DNA of 39,180 nucleotides, taken from assembly GCA_963169055.1 (NCBI GenBank), contig CAUJFU010000382.1, forward strand, positions 1 to 39,180, in the 5' to 3' direction. The stretch is from Myxococcota bacterium. Its GTDB lineage: Bacteria > Myxococcota_C > UBA6777. Under the pieces are notes generated by a model. That model was given only the letters and a program-made list of their open reading frames with translations, was not told the origin of the DNA and ran no database searches. How positions within the stretch are numbered: the first letter of the stretch is position 1; the number at the start of each line of letters is the position of its first letter. Positions 1-9,067 of this stretch are shown here, in pieces. A program made the translations under genes and the position numbers.

Positions 1-206
1 CGGTGGGTGCTGCTGGCTCTGCTAAGTACCCGTTGCACCGCGTTGTTTTCGCTTCGCTGCGAGGTCGTGGATGCGGCGTTGGCGAAGTACAGCGCGGAGA
101 TGTTCTTGGGCGACGTGCGCACGATCCGCAGCCATGTATGCACTCATTGGAAACCTGTCTCCTGCTTCTGCGTATCACACAGACATCAACGGAGAAACCC
201 GTGAGG

Positions 207-241
207 GAACAACCGACTGCCGAAGCAGTCACACGTTGTCA
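207..241 (-). other. UUCG-capped hairpin, possible structured RNA
   Basis: Read on the minus strand, GACTGC-TTCG-GCAGTC (plus positions 215-230) forms a perfect 6-bp stem closed by the very stable C(UUCG)G tetraloop. A flanking ACAAC/GTTGT pairing extends it. UUCG tetraloops are typical of structured RNAs and of some terminators, but there is no T-run on either side. The strand is inferred from the loop sequence. Confidence 0.4.
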
Positions 242-278
242 GGAAGCCTACCGAGGGGGTGGGTCTCAACTTCTTCAC

Positions 279-291
279 TTTTCAAAGAACA
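279..291 (-). promoter_or_regulatory. boxA-like antitermination motif
   Basis: The minus strand reads TGTTCTTTGAAAA, which closely resembles the boxA element found in rRNA operon leaders and spacers. If real, an rRNA operon or leader would be transcribed leftwards, out of the window. No 16S start is visible in the 278 bases between the motif and the edge, so this remains a resemblance only. Confidence 0.2.
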
Positions 292-341
292 GGCTCCAAG
301 GCTAAGCACACCTCACCCGAGAACGCAAGCCTCACGATGCC

Positions 342-370
342 TTGACAGGAAAAAAAAAAGGGGGTATCTC
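342..370 (+). promoter_or_regulatory. candidate sigma-70 promoter for carAB
   Basis: A consensus -35 box TTGACA (342-347) is followed, after exactly 17 bases, by a weak -10 box TATCTC (365-370). The spacer consists only of homopolymer runs: GG, ten A and five G. Transcription would start near 377 and give a leader of about 47 bases before carA. No pyrimidine attenuator is visible in that leader. Confidence 0.4.
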
Positions 371-423
371 CGCGCCGCATGAAGAAAAAGCGCAAGGATC
401 GAACTTTCAAGGGAGGGATCACG

Positions 424-1602
424 ATGGCGCAACAAAGGAAGGTCGCACGTTTGGTCTTGGAAGATGGTAGCGTCTGGCGGGGTTGGGGGTTTGGAGCCGA
501 AGGAACCCAAGAAGGAGAGGTGGTCTTTAACACCAGTTTGACGGGGTATCAGGAGATCTTGACGGATCCGAGTTATGCGGGACAGATCGTGTTGATGACA
601 GCCCCACAGATCGGAAACACAGGGATGAACGAAGAAGACAACGAAGCAGGGCGCACATACCTCGAAGGGTTTGTGGTGCGTGAGTTGAGTCCAAGCACGT
701 CCAACTGGCGGTCCTCTTCGGATCTCTCGGACTGGTTAAAGGCGCGGGGGGTGATCGGGATTACGGGAGTGGACACTCGCGCCATCACACGGCGTTTGCG
801 TGAACGCGGTTCGTTGTGCGGTCTGCTGACCACCGACGAAACACAAGCAGACGCGGCCCTTGTGGAGCGTGCGCGCCAAGTCAAAGGAACAGACGGCAAG
901 GATCTTGTTTCGCAAGTGACCTGCAAAACCCCCTATGTATGGGAAGATCGAACACAAAAGACGTGGGAGTTTACGCAATACTTTGGTTCGCCCGAGTGGG
1001 ACAGTCGAGAAGATCGTCCTGCGCTGCATGTGGTGGTGATGGATTTTGGTGTCAAGCGCAATATTCTTCGTCGGGTCGCGGCATGGAATTGTCGGATCAC
1101 GGTAGTTCCCGCGCAAGCAACGGCGGAAGCGATCTTGAGCTATCAACCTGATGGGATCTTGTTGAGCAACGGCCCGGGCGATCCAGCGGCGGTGACGTAC
1201 GCGGTCGATACGATCCGAGAACTGATTGGAAAAGTCCCGATTTTAGGGATCTGTATGGGGCATCAGCTTGTCTCGTTGGCGATGGGGGCACGTTCGTACA
1301 AGCTAAAGTTCGGGCATCACGGCGGCAATCACCCCGTGAAGTATCTGCCCGAAGGACGGGTCGAGATCAGCGCACAAAACCACAACTACGCGATCGACAC
1401 GGCCAGTTTGCCCAAAGAGGTAGAACTGCTGTACGTCCATCTTCACGACCAATCCTGCGCAGGTATCCGCGATCAGCAGCGTTGTATCATGGGCATCCAA
1501 TACCATCCCGAAGCCGCTCCCGGTCCGCATGACGCCGATCCGCTGTTTCGCCAATTTATCCAGATGATGCTCCGACACAAAAAGACACGCCAAACGGCCT
1601 AG
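424..1602 (+). CDS. carA: carbamoyl-phosphate synthase small (glutaminase) subunit
   Basis: This subunit hydrolyses glutamine and channels ammonia to CarB for carbamoyl phosphate, the precursor of pyrimidines and arginine. The 392-residue product has the usual length and the usual two parts: an N-terminal CPSase small-chain domain (about residues 1-150) and a C-terminal class I glutamine amidotransferase domain. The nucleophile Cys277 lies in GICMGHQ, with the His361/Glu363 pair in YHPEA, and NGPGDP is also present. I chose ATG 424 because a strong GGGAGGG ribosome binding site lies just upstream; an in-frame ATG at 379 lacks one. carB follows after 90 bases. Nothing is missing from the active site. 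Confidence 0.97.
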   Translation: MAQQRKVARLVLEDGSVWRGWGFGAEGTQEGEVVFNTSLTGYQEILTDPSYAGQIVLMTAPQIGNTGMNEEDNEAGRTYLEGFVVRELSPSTSNWRSSSDLSDWLKARGVIGITGVDTRAITRRLRERGSLCGLLTTDETQADAALVERARQVKGTDGKDLVSQVTCKTPYVWEDRTQKTWEFTQYFGSPEWDSREDRPALHVVVMDFGVKRNILRRVAAWNCRITVVPAQATAEAILSYQPDGILLSNGPGDPAAVTYAVDTIRELIGKVPILGICMGHQLVSLAMGARSYKLKFGHHGGNHPVKYLPEGRVEISAQNHNYAIDTASLPKEVELLYVHLHDQSCAGIRDQQRCIMGIQYHPEAAPGPHDADPLFRQFIQMMLRHKKTRQTA

Positions 1603-1692
1603 AACATCGGTTCTTTTGCAGATAAAGAAGCAACGTTGTTCAAGCAAGATTTTTCGGGCAAACCGATGCGTTGGCCCCACGGGAGCGAGAAG

Positions 1693-4600
1693 ATGCCCAA
1701 ACGAACCGATATCCATAAGATCCTTTTGATTGGCGCAGGCCCGATCGTGATCGGCCAAGCAGCCGAGTTTGATTACAGCGGAACCCAAGCCGCCAAAGCC
1801 CTCAAGCGCGAAGGCTACGAAGTGGTCCTCGTCAACAGCAATCCTGCTACGATCATGACCGATCCCGAACTTGTGGATGCCACCTACATCGAGCCGATCA
1901 CGACGGAGATCTTGGAGATGATCATCGCCAAAGAACGTCCTGATGCGCTGCTTCCGACGGTGGGAGGGCAGACAGGACTCAATGCGTCGATGAAGCTTGC
2001 AGAAGTCGGTATCCTCGAAAAATACGGTGTGCAGATGCTCGGTGCTTCGGTGCAAGCCGTACGCTTGGCCGAAGATCGCAAGCTGTTTCAGGAAAAGATG
2101 CTTGAGGTGGGGCTTTCGGTTCCACGCGGTCGGATGGCGAACAGCGTCGAAGAAGGTATCGAGATCGCCCGAGAGATCGGGAGTTTTCCGCTGTTGTTGC
2201 GGCCTTCGTTTACACTGGGCGGAAGTGGCGGCGGGATCGTGTATCACGAAGAAGAGTTTGCAGAACGCCTTGCCTTTGGTTTGCGAGAAAGTCCGACGCA
2301 TAGTGTCCTTGTCGAAGAAAGCATCCTTGGTTGGAAAGAGTACGAGTTGGAGGTGATGCGGGACCGCGCCAACAACTTTGTGGTGGTGTGTACCATCGAA
2401 AACATCGATCCGATGGGCATCCACACAGGAGACTCCGTCACCGTGGCTCCGTCGATGACGCTAACGGATCGAGAGTTTCAGATGATGCGCGATCAGGCCC
2501 GTGTGGTGATGCACGCGATCGGCGTAGAGACGGGCGGTTCCAACGTCCAATTCGCGGTCGATCCACAGACGGGCCGCGTGATCGTCATTGAGATGAATCC
2601 GCGAGTCAGCCGTTCGAGCGCCCTCGCAAGCAAAGCGACGGGCTTTCCGATCGCCAAGATCGCCGCGCTGCTCGCTGTGGGCTACACTCTCGACGAGATC
2701 AAAAACGATATCACCCAAACCACCGTTGCTTCCTTCGAGCCAAGCATTGATTACGTCGTCACCAAGCTGCCGCGATGGGCCTTTGAGAAATTCCCGGGCG
2801 TCGATCCCACGCTTGGAACGCAGATGAAATCTGTTGGAGAGGCGATGTCCATCGGTCGCACCTTCAAAGAGTCCTTCCTCAAAGGCTTACAGTCGTTGGA
2901 GTTGTCTCGCGCCCCCTTCCCAACCCCTGAAAATGCCCTATGGGACGGGCGGATCGAAAGTCTTGCCAAAGGTCGTGCCGAGCGGATGTGGACGCTTTGG
3001 GAGGCTTTTCGTGCGGGTTATTCGGTCGAAGAGATCAATCGCGTGACGCACATCGACCCGTGGTTTTTGGTGCAGTTCGAGCAGATCGTGGCGCTGGAGT
3101 CCGAAACAGCGGCTTATCGCGGCGTCGAAGAACTCCCTCCCGCCTTGCTTCACCGGCTCAAACAAAGTGGGTTTGGCGACGAGCATATCGCGTGGCTGTT
3201 GATGCAGCCCGTCTGGCCGCCCCGTCCGATCCCCGTCGAAGAACGCTTGGCCCGCGTCATGGAAAAGAAGCACCTCCCAAGCGCCCAAGCCATCGGGAAG
3301 ATCCGTCAGATGCGCAAACAACAGGGTATTCAGCCGACGTATCAGATGGTGGATACTTGCGCAGCGGAGTTTGCGGCCCACACGCCTTATCTGTACAGTT
3401 CTTACGAAACGGAAAGCGAAGCCCCGCCCTCCAGCCGCGAAAAAGTGATCATCCTTGGTGGCGGTCCCAACCGCATTGGTCAAGGGATCGAGTTTGATTA
3501 TTGCTGTGTTCACGCAGTCCAAGCCGTCCGAAAGCGCGGATACGAGGCTGTGATGATCAACTGCAATCCCGAAACCGTCAGCACCGATTACGACACTTCG
3601 GATCGATTGTACTTTGAGCCGTTGACGGTCGAACACGTCCTCAACATCGTAGAGCGCGAACAACCCCTCAAAGGCGTAATCGCCCAATTTGGTGGGCAAA
3701 CTCCTCTCAACTTGATCCATGATCTCCATGCCAACGGCGTCCCCATCCTTGGTTCGTCTCCCGACACCATCGATCGAGCCGAAGATCGCGGGCGTTTTGG
3801 CGATCTCTTGCGAGAACTCGATATCCCAAGCCCCGCATTCGGGATCGCCAAGTCTCGCGAAGATGCCCATGTGATCGCCCGTTCGGTCGGTTATCCTGTG
3901 TTGGTGCGGCCTTCTTATGTCCTTGGTGGGCGTGCGATGGTGATCGTCTATGACGAAAGCACGCTCGATGGCTACGTTGCAACCGCCCTTGCAGCCTCCC
4001 CCAACCAAACCTTGTTGATCGATCATTACCTCGAAGATTCTTTTGAAGTCGATGTGGACGCGCTTTGCGATGGCGAACAAGTCGTGATCTGCGGTGTGAT
4101 GCAGCATATCGAAGAAGCCGGCATCCACAGCGGCGACTCTGCTTGTGTTCTTCCGCCCTTCAAGATCTCCGCCTATCATCTCGCCTATATCCAAGAATAC
4201 ACCGAGCTTTTGGGACGTTCCCTCGGCGTGATCGGCTTGATGAATATCCAATACGCCATCAAAGAAGATCGCGTCTATGTGCTCGAAGTGAACCCCCGCG
4301 CAAGCCGCACCATCCCCTTTGTGAGCAAAGCCAAAGGGGTTCCCTTTGCCCGAATTGCCACCTACACCATGCTCGACCGCACCTTGCGTCAGATGAATCT
4401 CTCTGAAGAACCCGCCATGCGCGGATTCTTTGTCAAAGAAGCTGTCCTGCCCTTCAAAAAGTTTGAAGGCGTGGATGCTCGCCTCGGCCCCGAGATGCGC
4501 AGTACGGGCGAAGTCATGGGCTTTGCCGATTCCTTTGGACATGCCTTTGCAAAGGCCCAAGCTGCCGCAGGTGATCCCCTACCCGCCAAAGGCAGCGTCT

Positions 4601-5025
4601 TTGTCAGCGTCAACGACTACGACAAATCCGCTGCCCTCAAGATCGCCCGAGATCTTCACCGCATGGGTTTTCCGATCCTCGCAACACGCGGAACCGCCGA
4701 ATACTTCGAGCGAAACAACTTACCTGTCGAACGCATCAACAAAGTCCGTCAAGGTAGCCCCCACATCGTCGAACTGATCAAGGCCGGCAAAGTCGCCATG
4801 ATCCTCAACACTCCGCTCGGACAAGTCGCTTACGAAGAAGGCGCACAGATCCGCACCACCGCTGTGCGTTATGGGATCCCTCTGCTCACCACCCTCAGCG
4901 CAGGACAAGCCGCCGTCCAAGGTATCCAAGCCCTCCGCGCCAAACAACTCAGCGTCCGCTCCCTCCAAGAACACTACCGCCAAATCCCCGCCCTTCTCCA
5001 ATACAACTTCGATCAAAATCCCTAG
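1693..5025 (+). CDS. carB: carbamoyl-phosphate synthase large subunit
   Basis: CarB makes carbamoyl phosphate from bicarbonate, ammonia delivered by CarA, and two ATP. The 1110-residue product has the full family layout. The first CPSase/ATP-grasp half begins at [15 protein letters not shown], an oligomerisation helix region follows, the second half begins near residue 580 with [14 protein letters not shown], and a C-terminal MGS-like allosteric domain covers roughly the last 140 residues. ATG 1693 is chosen because the protein then starts MPKRTD as is usual and GGGAGCGAGAAG precedes it; ATG 1666 and TTG 1636 are in-frame alternatives. The gene ends tail to tail with the minus-strand RCC1 lipoprotein gene, and the two stop codons share the palindrome CTAG. 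Confidence 0.97.
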   Translation: MPKRTDIHKILLIGAGPIVIGQAAEFDYSGTQAAKALKREGYEVVLVNSNPATIMTDPELVDATYIEPITTEILEMIIAKERPDALLPTVGGQTGLNASMKLAEVGILEKYGVQMLGASVQAVRLAEDRKLFQEKMLEVGLSVPRGRMANSVEEGIEIAREIGSFPLLLRPSFTLGGSGGGIVYHEEEFAERLAFGLRESPTHSVLVEESILGWKEYELEVMRDRANNFVVVCTIENIDPMGIHTGDSVTVAPSMTLTDREFQMMRDQARVVMHAIGVETGGSNVQFAVDPQTGRVIVIEMNPRVSRSSALASKATGFPIAKIAALLAVGYTLDEIKNDITQTTVASFEPSIDYVVTKLPRWAFEKFPGVDPTLGTQMKSVGEAMSIGRTFKESFLKGLQSLELSRAPFPTPENALWDGRIESLAKGRAERMWTLWEAFRAGYSVEEINRVTHIDPWFLVQFEQIVALESETAAYRGVEELPPALLHRLKQSGFGDEHIAWLLMQPVWPPRPIPVEERLARVMEKKHLPSAQAIGKIRQMRKQQGIQPTYQMVDTCAAEFAAHTPYLYSSYETESEAPPSSREKVIILGGGPNRIGQGIEFDYCCVHAVQAVRKRGYEAVMINCNPETVSTDYDTSDRLYFEPLTVEHVLNIVEREQPLKGVIAQFGGQTPLNLIHDLHANGVPILGSSPDTIDRAEDRGRFGDLLRELDIPSPAFGIAKSREDAHVIARSVGYPVLVRPSYVLGGRAMVIVYDESTLDGYVATALAASPNQTLLIDHYLEDSFEVDVDALCDGEQVVICGVMQHIEEAGIHSGDSACVLPPFKISAYHLAYIQEYTELLGRSLGVIGLMNIQYAIKEDRVYVLEVNPRASRTIPFVSKAKGVPFARIATYTMLDRTLRQMNLSEEPAMRGFFVKEAVLPFKKFEGVDARLGPEMRSTGEVMGFADSFGHAFAKAQAAAGDPLPAKGSVFVSVNDYDKSAALKIARDLHRMGFPILATRGTAEYFERNNLPVERINKVRQGSPHIVELIKAGKVAMILNTPLGQVAYEEGAQIRTTAVRYGIPLLTTLSAGQAAVQGIQALRAKQLSVRSLQEHYRQIPALLQYNFDQNP

Positions 5026-8000
5026 CGATATCGAACAGGATAGAGATCTGGGAGTGTGCGGGGTACTTGGTCATCGTAGCCAAGCAGACCAAAAGAATTG
5101 TTCCCCCAACACTTGAGCGTGCCGTCGTCAAGGATGGCACAGATCGCGCCTGTTCCGAGGCGGATCTCCTTGGCCGAACGGCCTGCGCCGACGTCAACGG
5201 TTTGGGGTGTGGTGCTTTTCCAACATTTCAGGCTGTTGTCATCGAGGATGGCGCAGGTTTGGCTTTGGTTCGAATCGGCAGCGATCATCTTGGCTGTGCG
5301 GCCCGCGCCGAGATCGATGGCGTTGGCATCCGGTGCGAGGCGCAGCGTTCGATCACCGTAACCAAGCTGCCCTGTTTGGTTGTCGCCCCAACATTTGACC
5401 GTGTTGTTGTCAAGCAGCGCGCAGGTGTGCCTGCCTGCAACGGCGATGGCCTTGGCTGTGCGACCGACCCCAAGGTTGATCGGGTTGGCGTCGGGAGCGT
5501 TGCGATCGATAGTATCGCCGTATCCGAGTTGACCGACCGCGTTGTATCCCCAACATTTGACGGTGTCGTTGTCGAGCAGCGCGCAGGTATGGAAAAAACC
5601 GACCGATAGGGCTTTGGCGGTGCGACCGACCCCAAGATTGATCGGGTTGGCGTCGGGGGCTTGGCGATCCGCAATGCCGCCATATCCAAGCAAGCCATAA
5701 TTGTTTTGCCCCCAACACTTGGCGGTGTCGTTGTCGAGCAGCGCGCAAGTGGTGTTGCCGCTTGCTGCGACCGCTTTGGTGGTGCGCCCTGCCCCCAGAT
5801 TGATCGTCGTCGTCTCGGAGAGAGAGCGATTTGTTTTGTCGCCGTAACCAAGTTGACCGAGATCATTCTTCCCCCAACATCGGAGTGTCTGGTCGTCCAA
5901 AAGAGCGCAAACATGGTTAGAACCTGTGGCGATGGCCTTTGCAAAGCGCCCTCCTCCAAAAGCAACAGGGGATCGAGGAGAACCACGTGCGATCTTGTCG
6001 CTGTATCCGAGTTGAGCGAAGCCGTTTTCCCCCCAGCACTTGAGATCTGTGTTGCTTTGCAGAGAACAAGTGTGGGTCACTCCGCAGGACACCGCTGTGA
6101 CGGGGGAAGAACAACGGCCCGAAGCACAGACATCTGCCCCTGTGCAGGAGGTGTTGCAAGACCCACAATGCGGGGATTTGTAAAGATCCGCACAAACACC
6201 ACCACACATGGCTTGCCCCAAAAACACCTCTTTGCTTGGGCAAAGAAGGGGATTCTCCATCTCGTCGCTCGCTTGACCGACATTGTTTTTTCCCCAACAT
6301 TTGATCGTGTCATTGTCGAGGATCGCGCAAGTATGGGATATTCCGAGGCTCAACGCCTTGGCGGTGCGACCAAGACCCAGATCAATCGGCGTGGTGGGTG
6401 GCTTGGTTTGGCCGTTGCCTGCGCCGCTCTTTCCGTCGCCAAGCTGACCTTGCGAGTTGTCGCCCCAACAAGTCGCTGCGTTGTTGTCGAGGATCGCGCA
6501 AGTCGAAGACCCCATCCCCATGAATACGGCCTTGGCCCGACGCCCTGCGCCAAAGTCCAATACCTCGGTGGGTGGGGCCTCACGGCTGATCGTATCGCCG
6601 TATCCAAGCTGACCGACATCATTTTTTCCCCAACATTTGACCGCATCGTTATCAAGCAACGCACAGGCAGAAGCGGGGCCGAGTGCAAGCGCTTTGGCAA
6701 CACGACCTGCTCCAAAGTTGACGGTCTGCTGCGGCGGGGCGTTTCGCGGGTTCTTGTCGCCATAGCCAAGTTGCCCAAAGGCATTGTCTCCCCAACACTT
6801 GACCGTATCGTTATCGAGCAACGCACAGTTGAAAGCATCTCCTGCACCGATCCATCGGATGTTTCGGCCAGAACCAACATCAATCGACTTGCTATCAGCG
6901 GTTTGTCGTGCGATTCCATCGCCGTAGCCTAACTGTCCACGATCATTTTTTCCCCAACACTTGGCGCTTTTGTCATCCAATAACGCGCATGTATGCCAAG
7001 CCCCCACCACGACTTGTTTCGCAACGCGCCCAACCCCCAACGCGATCTCCAAAAACTCTGGTTTGGTGCGGGCTTTGGTGTCTCCGTACCCAAGCTGCCC
7101 CTCTCGGTTGAGTCCCCAACAGCGAAGTTTTTCATCCAACGAGATCGTGCAGATGTGCCACTCTCCCAAAGCAACCGATCGCATCCGAGACTCCTGCGTC
7201 CCGTCTACTTCGACAGCGGCAAGGCCGGGTGCATAACGGTTCGACACAAAGTCATATCCGTGTTGGCCTTGGCCAGAGGCTCCCCAACACTTGAGCGCCC
7301 CACACGGCGTAATCGCACAAGTCTGATCGAGTCCCGCAGCCACCGCAAAAGCCGAAACGCAGGCTCCGCTTTGGCAAAACTCACCCACCCCACACGCCTT
7401 TCCACATCCTCCGCAATGGGTTGCGTTGGATTGCGTATCGACACACCCCCCGCTGCACCGCAACAACGGTGCTTTGCAAGTGCATTGTTTGTTTTGGCAA
7501 GACTCCGTCTTGGTATCGCAAGGTCGGTCACATCCGCCACAATGCTTATCATCCGTCGCAAAATCGGTGCAGACACCATGACACATCGCGTATTTGGCGG
7601 TGTTGCATTCGCACTTTCCGCCTTTGCAAGAGTCCTTGTAATCACAAGGTTTGCCGCAATTTCCGCAGTGAGCGTCGTCGGAGGAAAGATCCGCGCACGT
7701 TCCGCCACAATCCACAAACGAAGGGCGACACACGCACTTGCTTTGTTGACAAGCCTTGCGATCTCCACAAGCGTTGTTGCAAACGCCGCAATGGTTGTTG
7801 TTTTGCGTGGTATCGACGCAGGTTCCCATGCATTCGGTGAGTCCGTTGGAACAGCGACATTCGCCATCCCGGCAAGTGTTGTCTCCCGTACAAGCGCGGT
7901 TACAGCGTCCGCAATGTTGGGCGTTGCTCAACACATCGACGCACTCTTTGCCACAACGGGCGCTGGGCGCTGCGCATGGCGGAACCTTGCAGCTTCCTGC

Positions 8001-8672
8001 CTCACAACGCGCTTCGTTTGGGCAGTCCGTGTCTTTGGTGCAACCGCAAGCATCGTCGATCTGGCCGTTGCAATCGTTGTCTTTGCCGTCGCAGATCTCG
8101 CTCTTCGGCAAGACCTCGTTGGTGCAATCCCCCCATTTTCCGTCGGCTTGGCACTCCATCTTTCCCGAGCGACACTCCCCCACGTTGAGGGTGCTGAGCG
8201 CTCCTGTATAACAACTCTCGGTATCCTTTGCGTTGCAAAACACCGCACAATCGGGATCATCTCGGTCGGTGAGTCCATCGCAATCGTTGTCTTGGCTATC
8301 GCTGCAAGCTGCAAGCGTGTTTTCGGCGGTAGGAACGGGGGGGATGCAATCACCCCACAAAAGCTCCTTGAGTGGCACGGGTTGGGCTTCTTGCCTGCCC
8401 GAGTCGCAGGAACCCACTTTTTGTTGCAGCTTGCATGAACGAACCTCTCCTTGCCGTTGGGCCGCTGCCCGCGCAAAAGACACACAAACACCGGCCACAC
8501 AAGAACCTTCGTACCGAAGATTGCTGCAATCACACGTTTTGCTGCATTGAAGCCCGCTTGTGTTGTACTCGCTCAATTGGATGTTATTGATGCACTCCGC
8601 TCCCCCTCCACACGACACCATACCTACACCCAATAACCCAAACCAAACCACCAAAGCCACCCAACGCATCAT
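5022..8672 (-). CDS. giant lipoprotein: MopE motifs, Cys modules and two seven-bladed RCC1 propellers
   Basis: The 1216-residue product starts with a lipoprotein signal: a short basic N-terminus, a hydrophobic run and a Cys near residue 21 in VSCGGG. It is therefore probably a secreted surface protein. After a Cys-rich start come two MopE-like motifs (DNDCDGLTD near 125, [13 protein letters not shown] near 195). Six to seven Stig-like modules with the spacing CGxCxxxC follow. The rest is RCC1-type repeats built on [15 protein letters not shown] and GQLGYGD. I count seven blades, a Cys-rich insert with CGGVC and CGSCNTSC, then seven more, the thirteenth degenerate. MopE motifs bind metal in known relatives; the ligand here is unknown. 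AGGAGG precedes two adjacent ATGs, 8672 and 8669, and the second has better spacing. Function cannot be assigned beyond a likely binding or adhesion role. Confidence 0.85.
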   Translation of the reverse strand: MMRWVALVVWFGLLGVGMVSCGGGAECINNIQLSEYNTSGLQCSKTCDCSNLRYEGSCVAGVCVSFARAAAQRQGEVRSCKLQQKVGSCDSGRQEAQPVPLKELLWGDCIPPVPTAENTLAACSDSQDNDCDGLTDRDDPDCAVFCNAKDTESCYTGALSTLNVGECRSGKMECQADGKWGDCTNEVLPKSEICDGKDNDCNGQIDDACGCTKDTDCPNEARCEAGSCKVPPCAAPSARCGKECVDVLSNAQHCGRCNRACTGDNTCRDGECRCSNGLTECMGTCVDTTQNNNHCGVCNNACGDRKACQQSKCVCRPSFVDCGGTCADLSSDDAHCGNCGKPCDYKDSCKGGKCECNTAKYAMCHGVCTDFATDDKHCGGCDRPCDTKTESCQNKQCTCKAPLLRCSGGCVDTQSNATHCGGCGKACGVGEFCQSGACVSAFAVAAGLDQTCAITPCGALKCWGASGQGQHGYDFVSNRYAPGLAAVEVDGTQESRMRSVALGEWHICTISLDEKLRCWGLNREGQLGYGDTKARTKPEFLEIALGVGRVAKQVVVGAWHTCALLDDKSAKCWGKNDRGQLGYGDGIARQTADSKSIDVGSGRNIRWIGAGDAFNCALLDNDTVKCWGDNAFGQLGYGDKNPRNAPPQQTVNFGAGRVAKALALGPASACALLDNDAVKCWGKNDVGQLGYGDTISREAPPTEVLDFGAGRRAKAVFMGMGSSTCAILDNNAATCWGDNSQGQLGDGKSGAGNGQTKPPTTPIDLGLGRTAKALSLGISHTCAILDNDTIKCWGKNNVGQASDEMENPLLCPSKEVFLGQAMCGGVCADLYKSPHCGSCNTSCTGADVCASGRCSSPVTAVSCGVTHTCSLQSNTDLKCWGENGFAQLGYSDKIARGSPRSPVAFGGGRFAKAIATGSNHVCALLDDQTLRCWGKNDLGQLGYGDKTNRSLSETTTINLGAGRTTKAVAASGNTTCALLDNDTAKCWGQNNYGLLGYGGIADRQAPDANPINLGVGRTAKALSVGFFHTCALLDNDTVKCWGYNAVGQLGYGDTIDRNAPDANPINLGVGRTAKAIAVAGRHTCALLDNNTVKCWGDNQTGQLGYGDRTLRLAPDANAIDLGAGRTAKMIAADSNQSQTCAILDDNSLKCWKSTTPQTVDVGAGRSAKEIRLGTGAICAILDDGTLKCWGNNSFGLLGYDDQVPRTLPDLYPVRYR

Positions 8673-8810
8673 GCAGCCTCCTTACCTCTACTCTCTACGC
8701 TACGCCTAGAATCGCGCCATCCTACAACCAAACCCATACAACACAAGACCACCCTAGAAAAGCCCACCGACCCAGCATCCCACCCTCTACAACTGCGTAA
8801 GTCCTATCCT

Positions 8811-9029
8811 AGCAAAGAAAAAATCGCGGGTGCGTTTGGCGGGATGTTCGAAAGGTTTCAAGGCTCGAAGATCGCGGTATCTTATCGGCGAGACGGCATC
8901 CCGAGCATCGAGGAATTAAAAAAGATGCTGTTGCGCTTGGGCAAAAAAGTGAGCATCCAAGAAGTCGATTACAAATATGTTTTATCCACCAAAAAGGACA
9001 GCAAAGAAACATTGATCATCGCGGAATAA
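8811..9029 (+). pseudogene. C-terminal remnant of a D12-class adenine-specific DNA methyltransferase
   Basis: The frame ends with a piece that resembles, from memory of the family, the last 70 residues of D12-class N6-adenine methyltransferases: AFGGMFERFQGSKIAVSYR, a PSIEELKKML helix, the strand VSIQEVDYKYVLS and the terminal strand TLIIAE before TAA. The catalytic DPPY motif and the whole N-terminal part are absent. The frame stays open upstream of 8811, but that sequence is low-complexity and has no similarity I recognise. An ATG at 8844 would give a 61-residue protein, but it has no ribosome binding site. Base composition is AT-richer than the neighbours. The segment lies between the RCC1 lipoprotein and the PBP, which fits a decayed mobile or restriction-modification gene. 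It could instead be a small gene of unknown role. Confidence 0.5.
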
Positions 9030-9067
9030 GGACAGCAGTGTTCGGATGAAGAACGTGGAGGGAAAGG

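Larger units (their letters stand above)
1..378. other. left-edge stretch with no convincing gene
   Basis: No reading frame here has a plausible start, ribosome binding site and recognisable product. Several short frames are open on both strands, so this could include the edge of a gene lying mostly outside the window. What is visible is RNA-like: a strong hairpin at 207-241, a boxA-like string at 279-291 on the minus strand, and a perfect 10-bp complementarity between 92-101 and 366-375. The carAB promoter candidate lies at the right end. I could not match the stretch to a known RNA family. Confidence 0.4.

Noticed and set aside
1..204. Open frames at the left edge on both strands as partial genes
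   Set aside because: At least three frames are open with no clear winner and no recognisable family, so none is annotated.
1..280. 16S rRNA or tRNA beyond the boxA-like motif
   Set aside because: No conserved 16S start and no tRNA T-arm or cloverleaf could be found.
2938..4560. 540-residue open frame antisense to carB
   Set aside because: It lies wholly inside a clear carB, mirrors its codon pattern, and its product resembles nothing.
5022..7130. Repetitive DNA that could suggest a CRISPR array or satellite
   Set aside because: The repeats are degenerate protein-coding RCC1 blades of about 150 bases with no unique spacers.
5661..8438. Long plus-strand frames antisense to the RCC1 lipoprotein
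   Set aside because: They arise from the repeated blade sequence read backwards and have no start signals.
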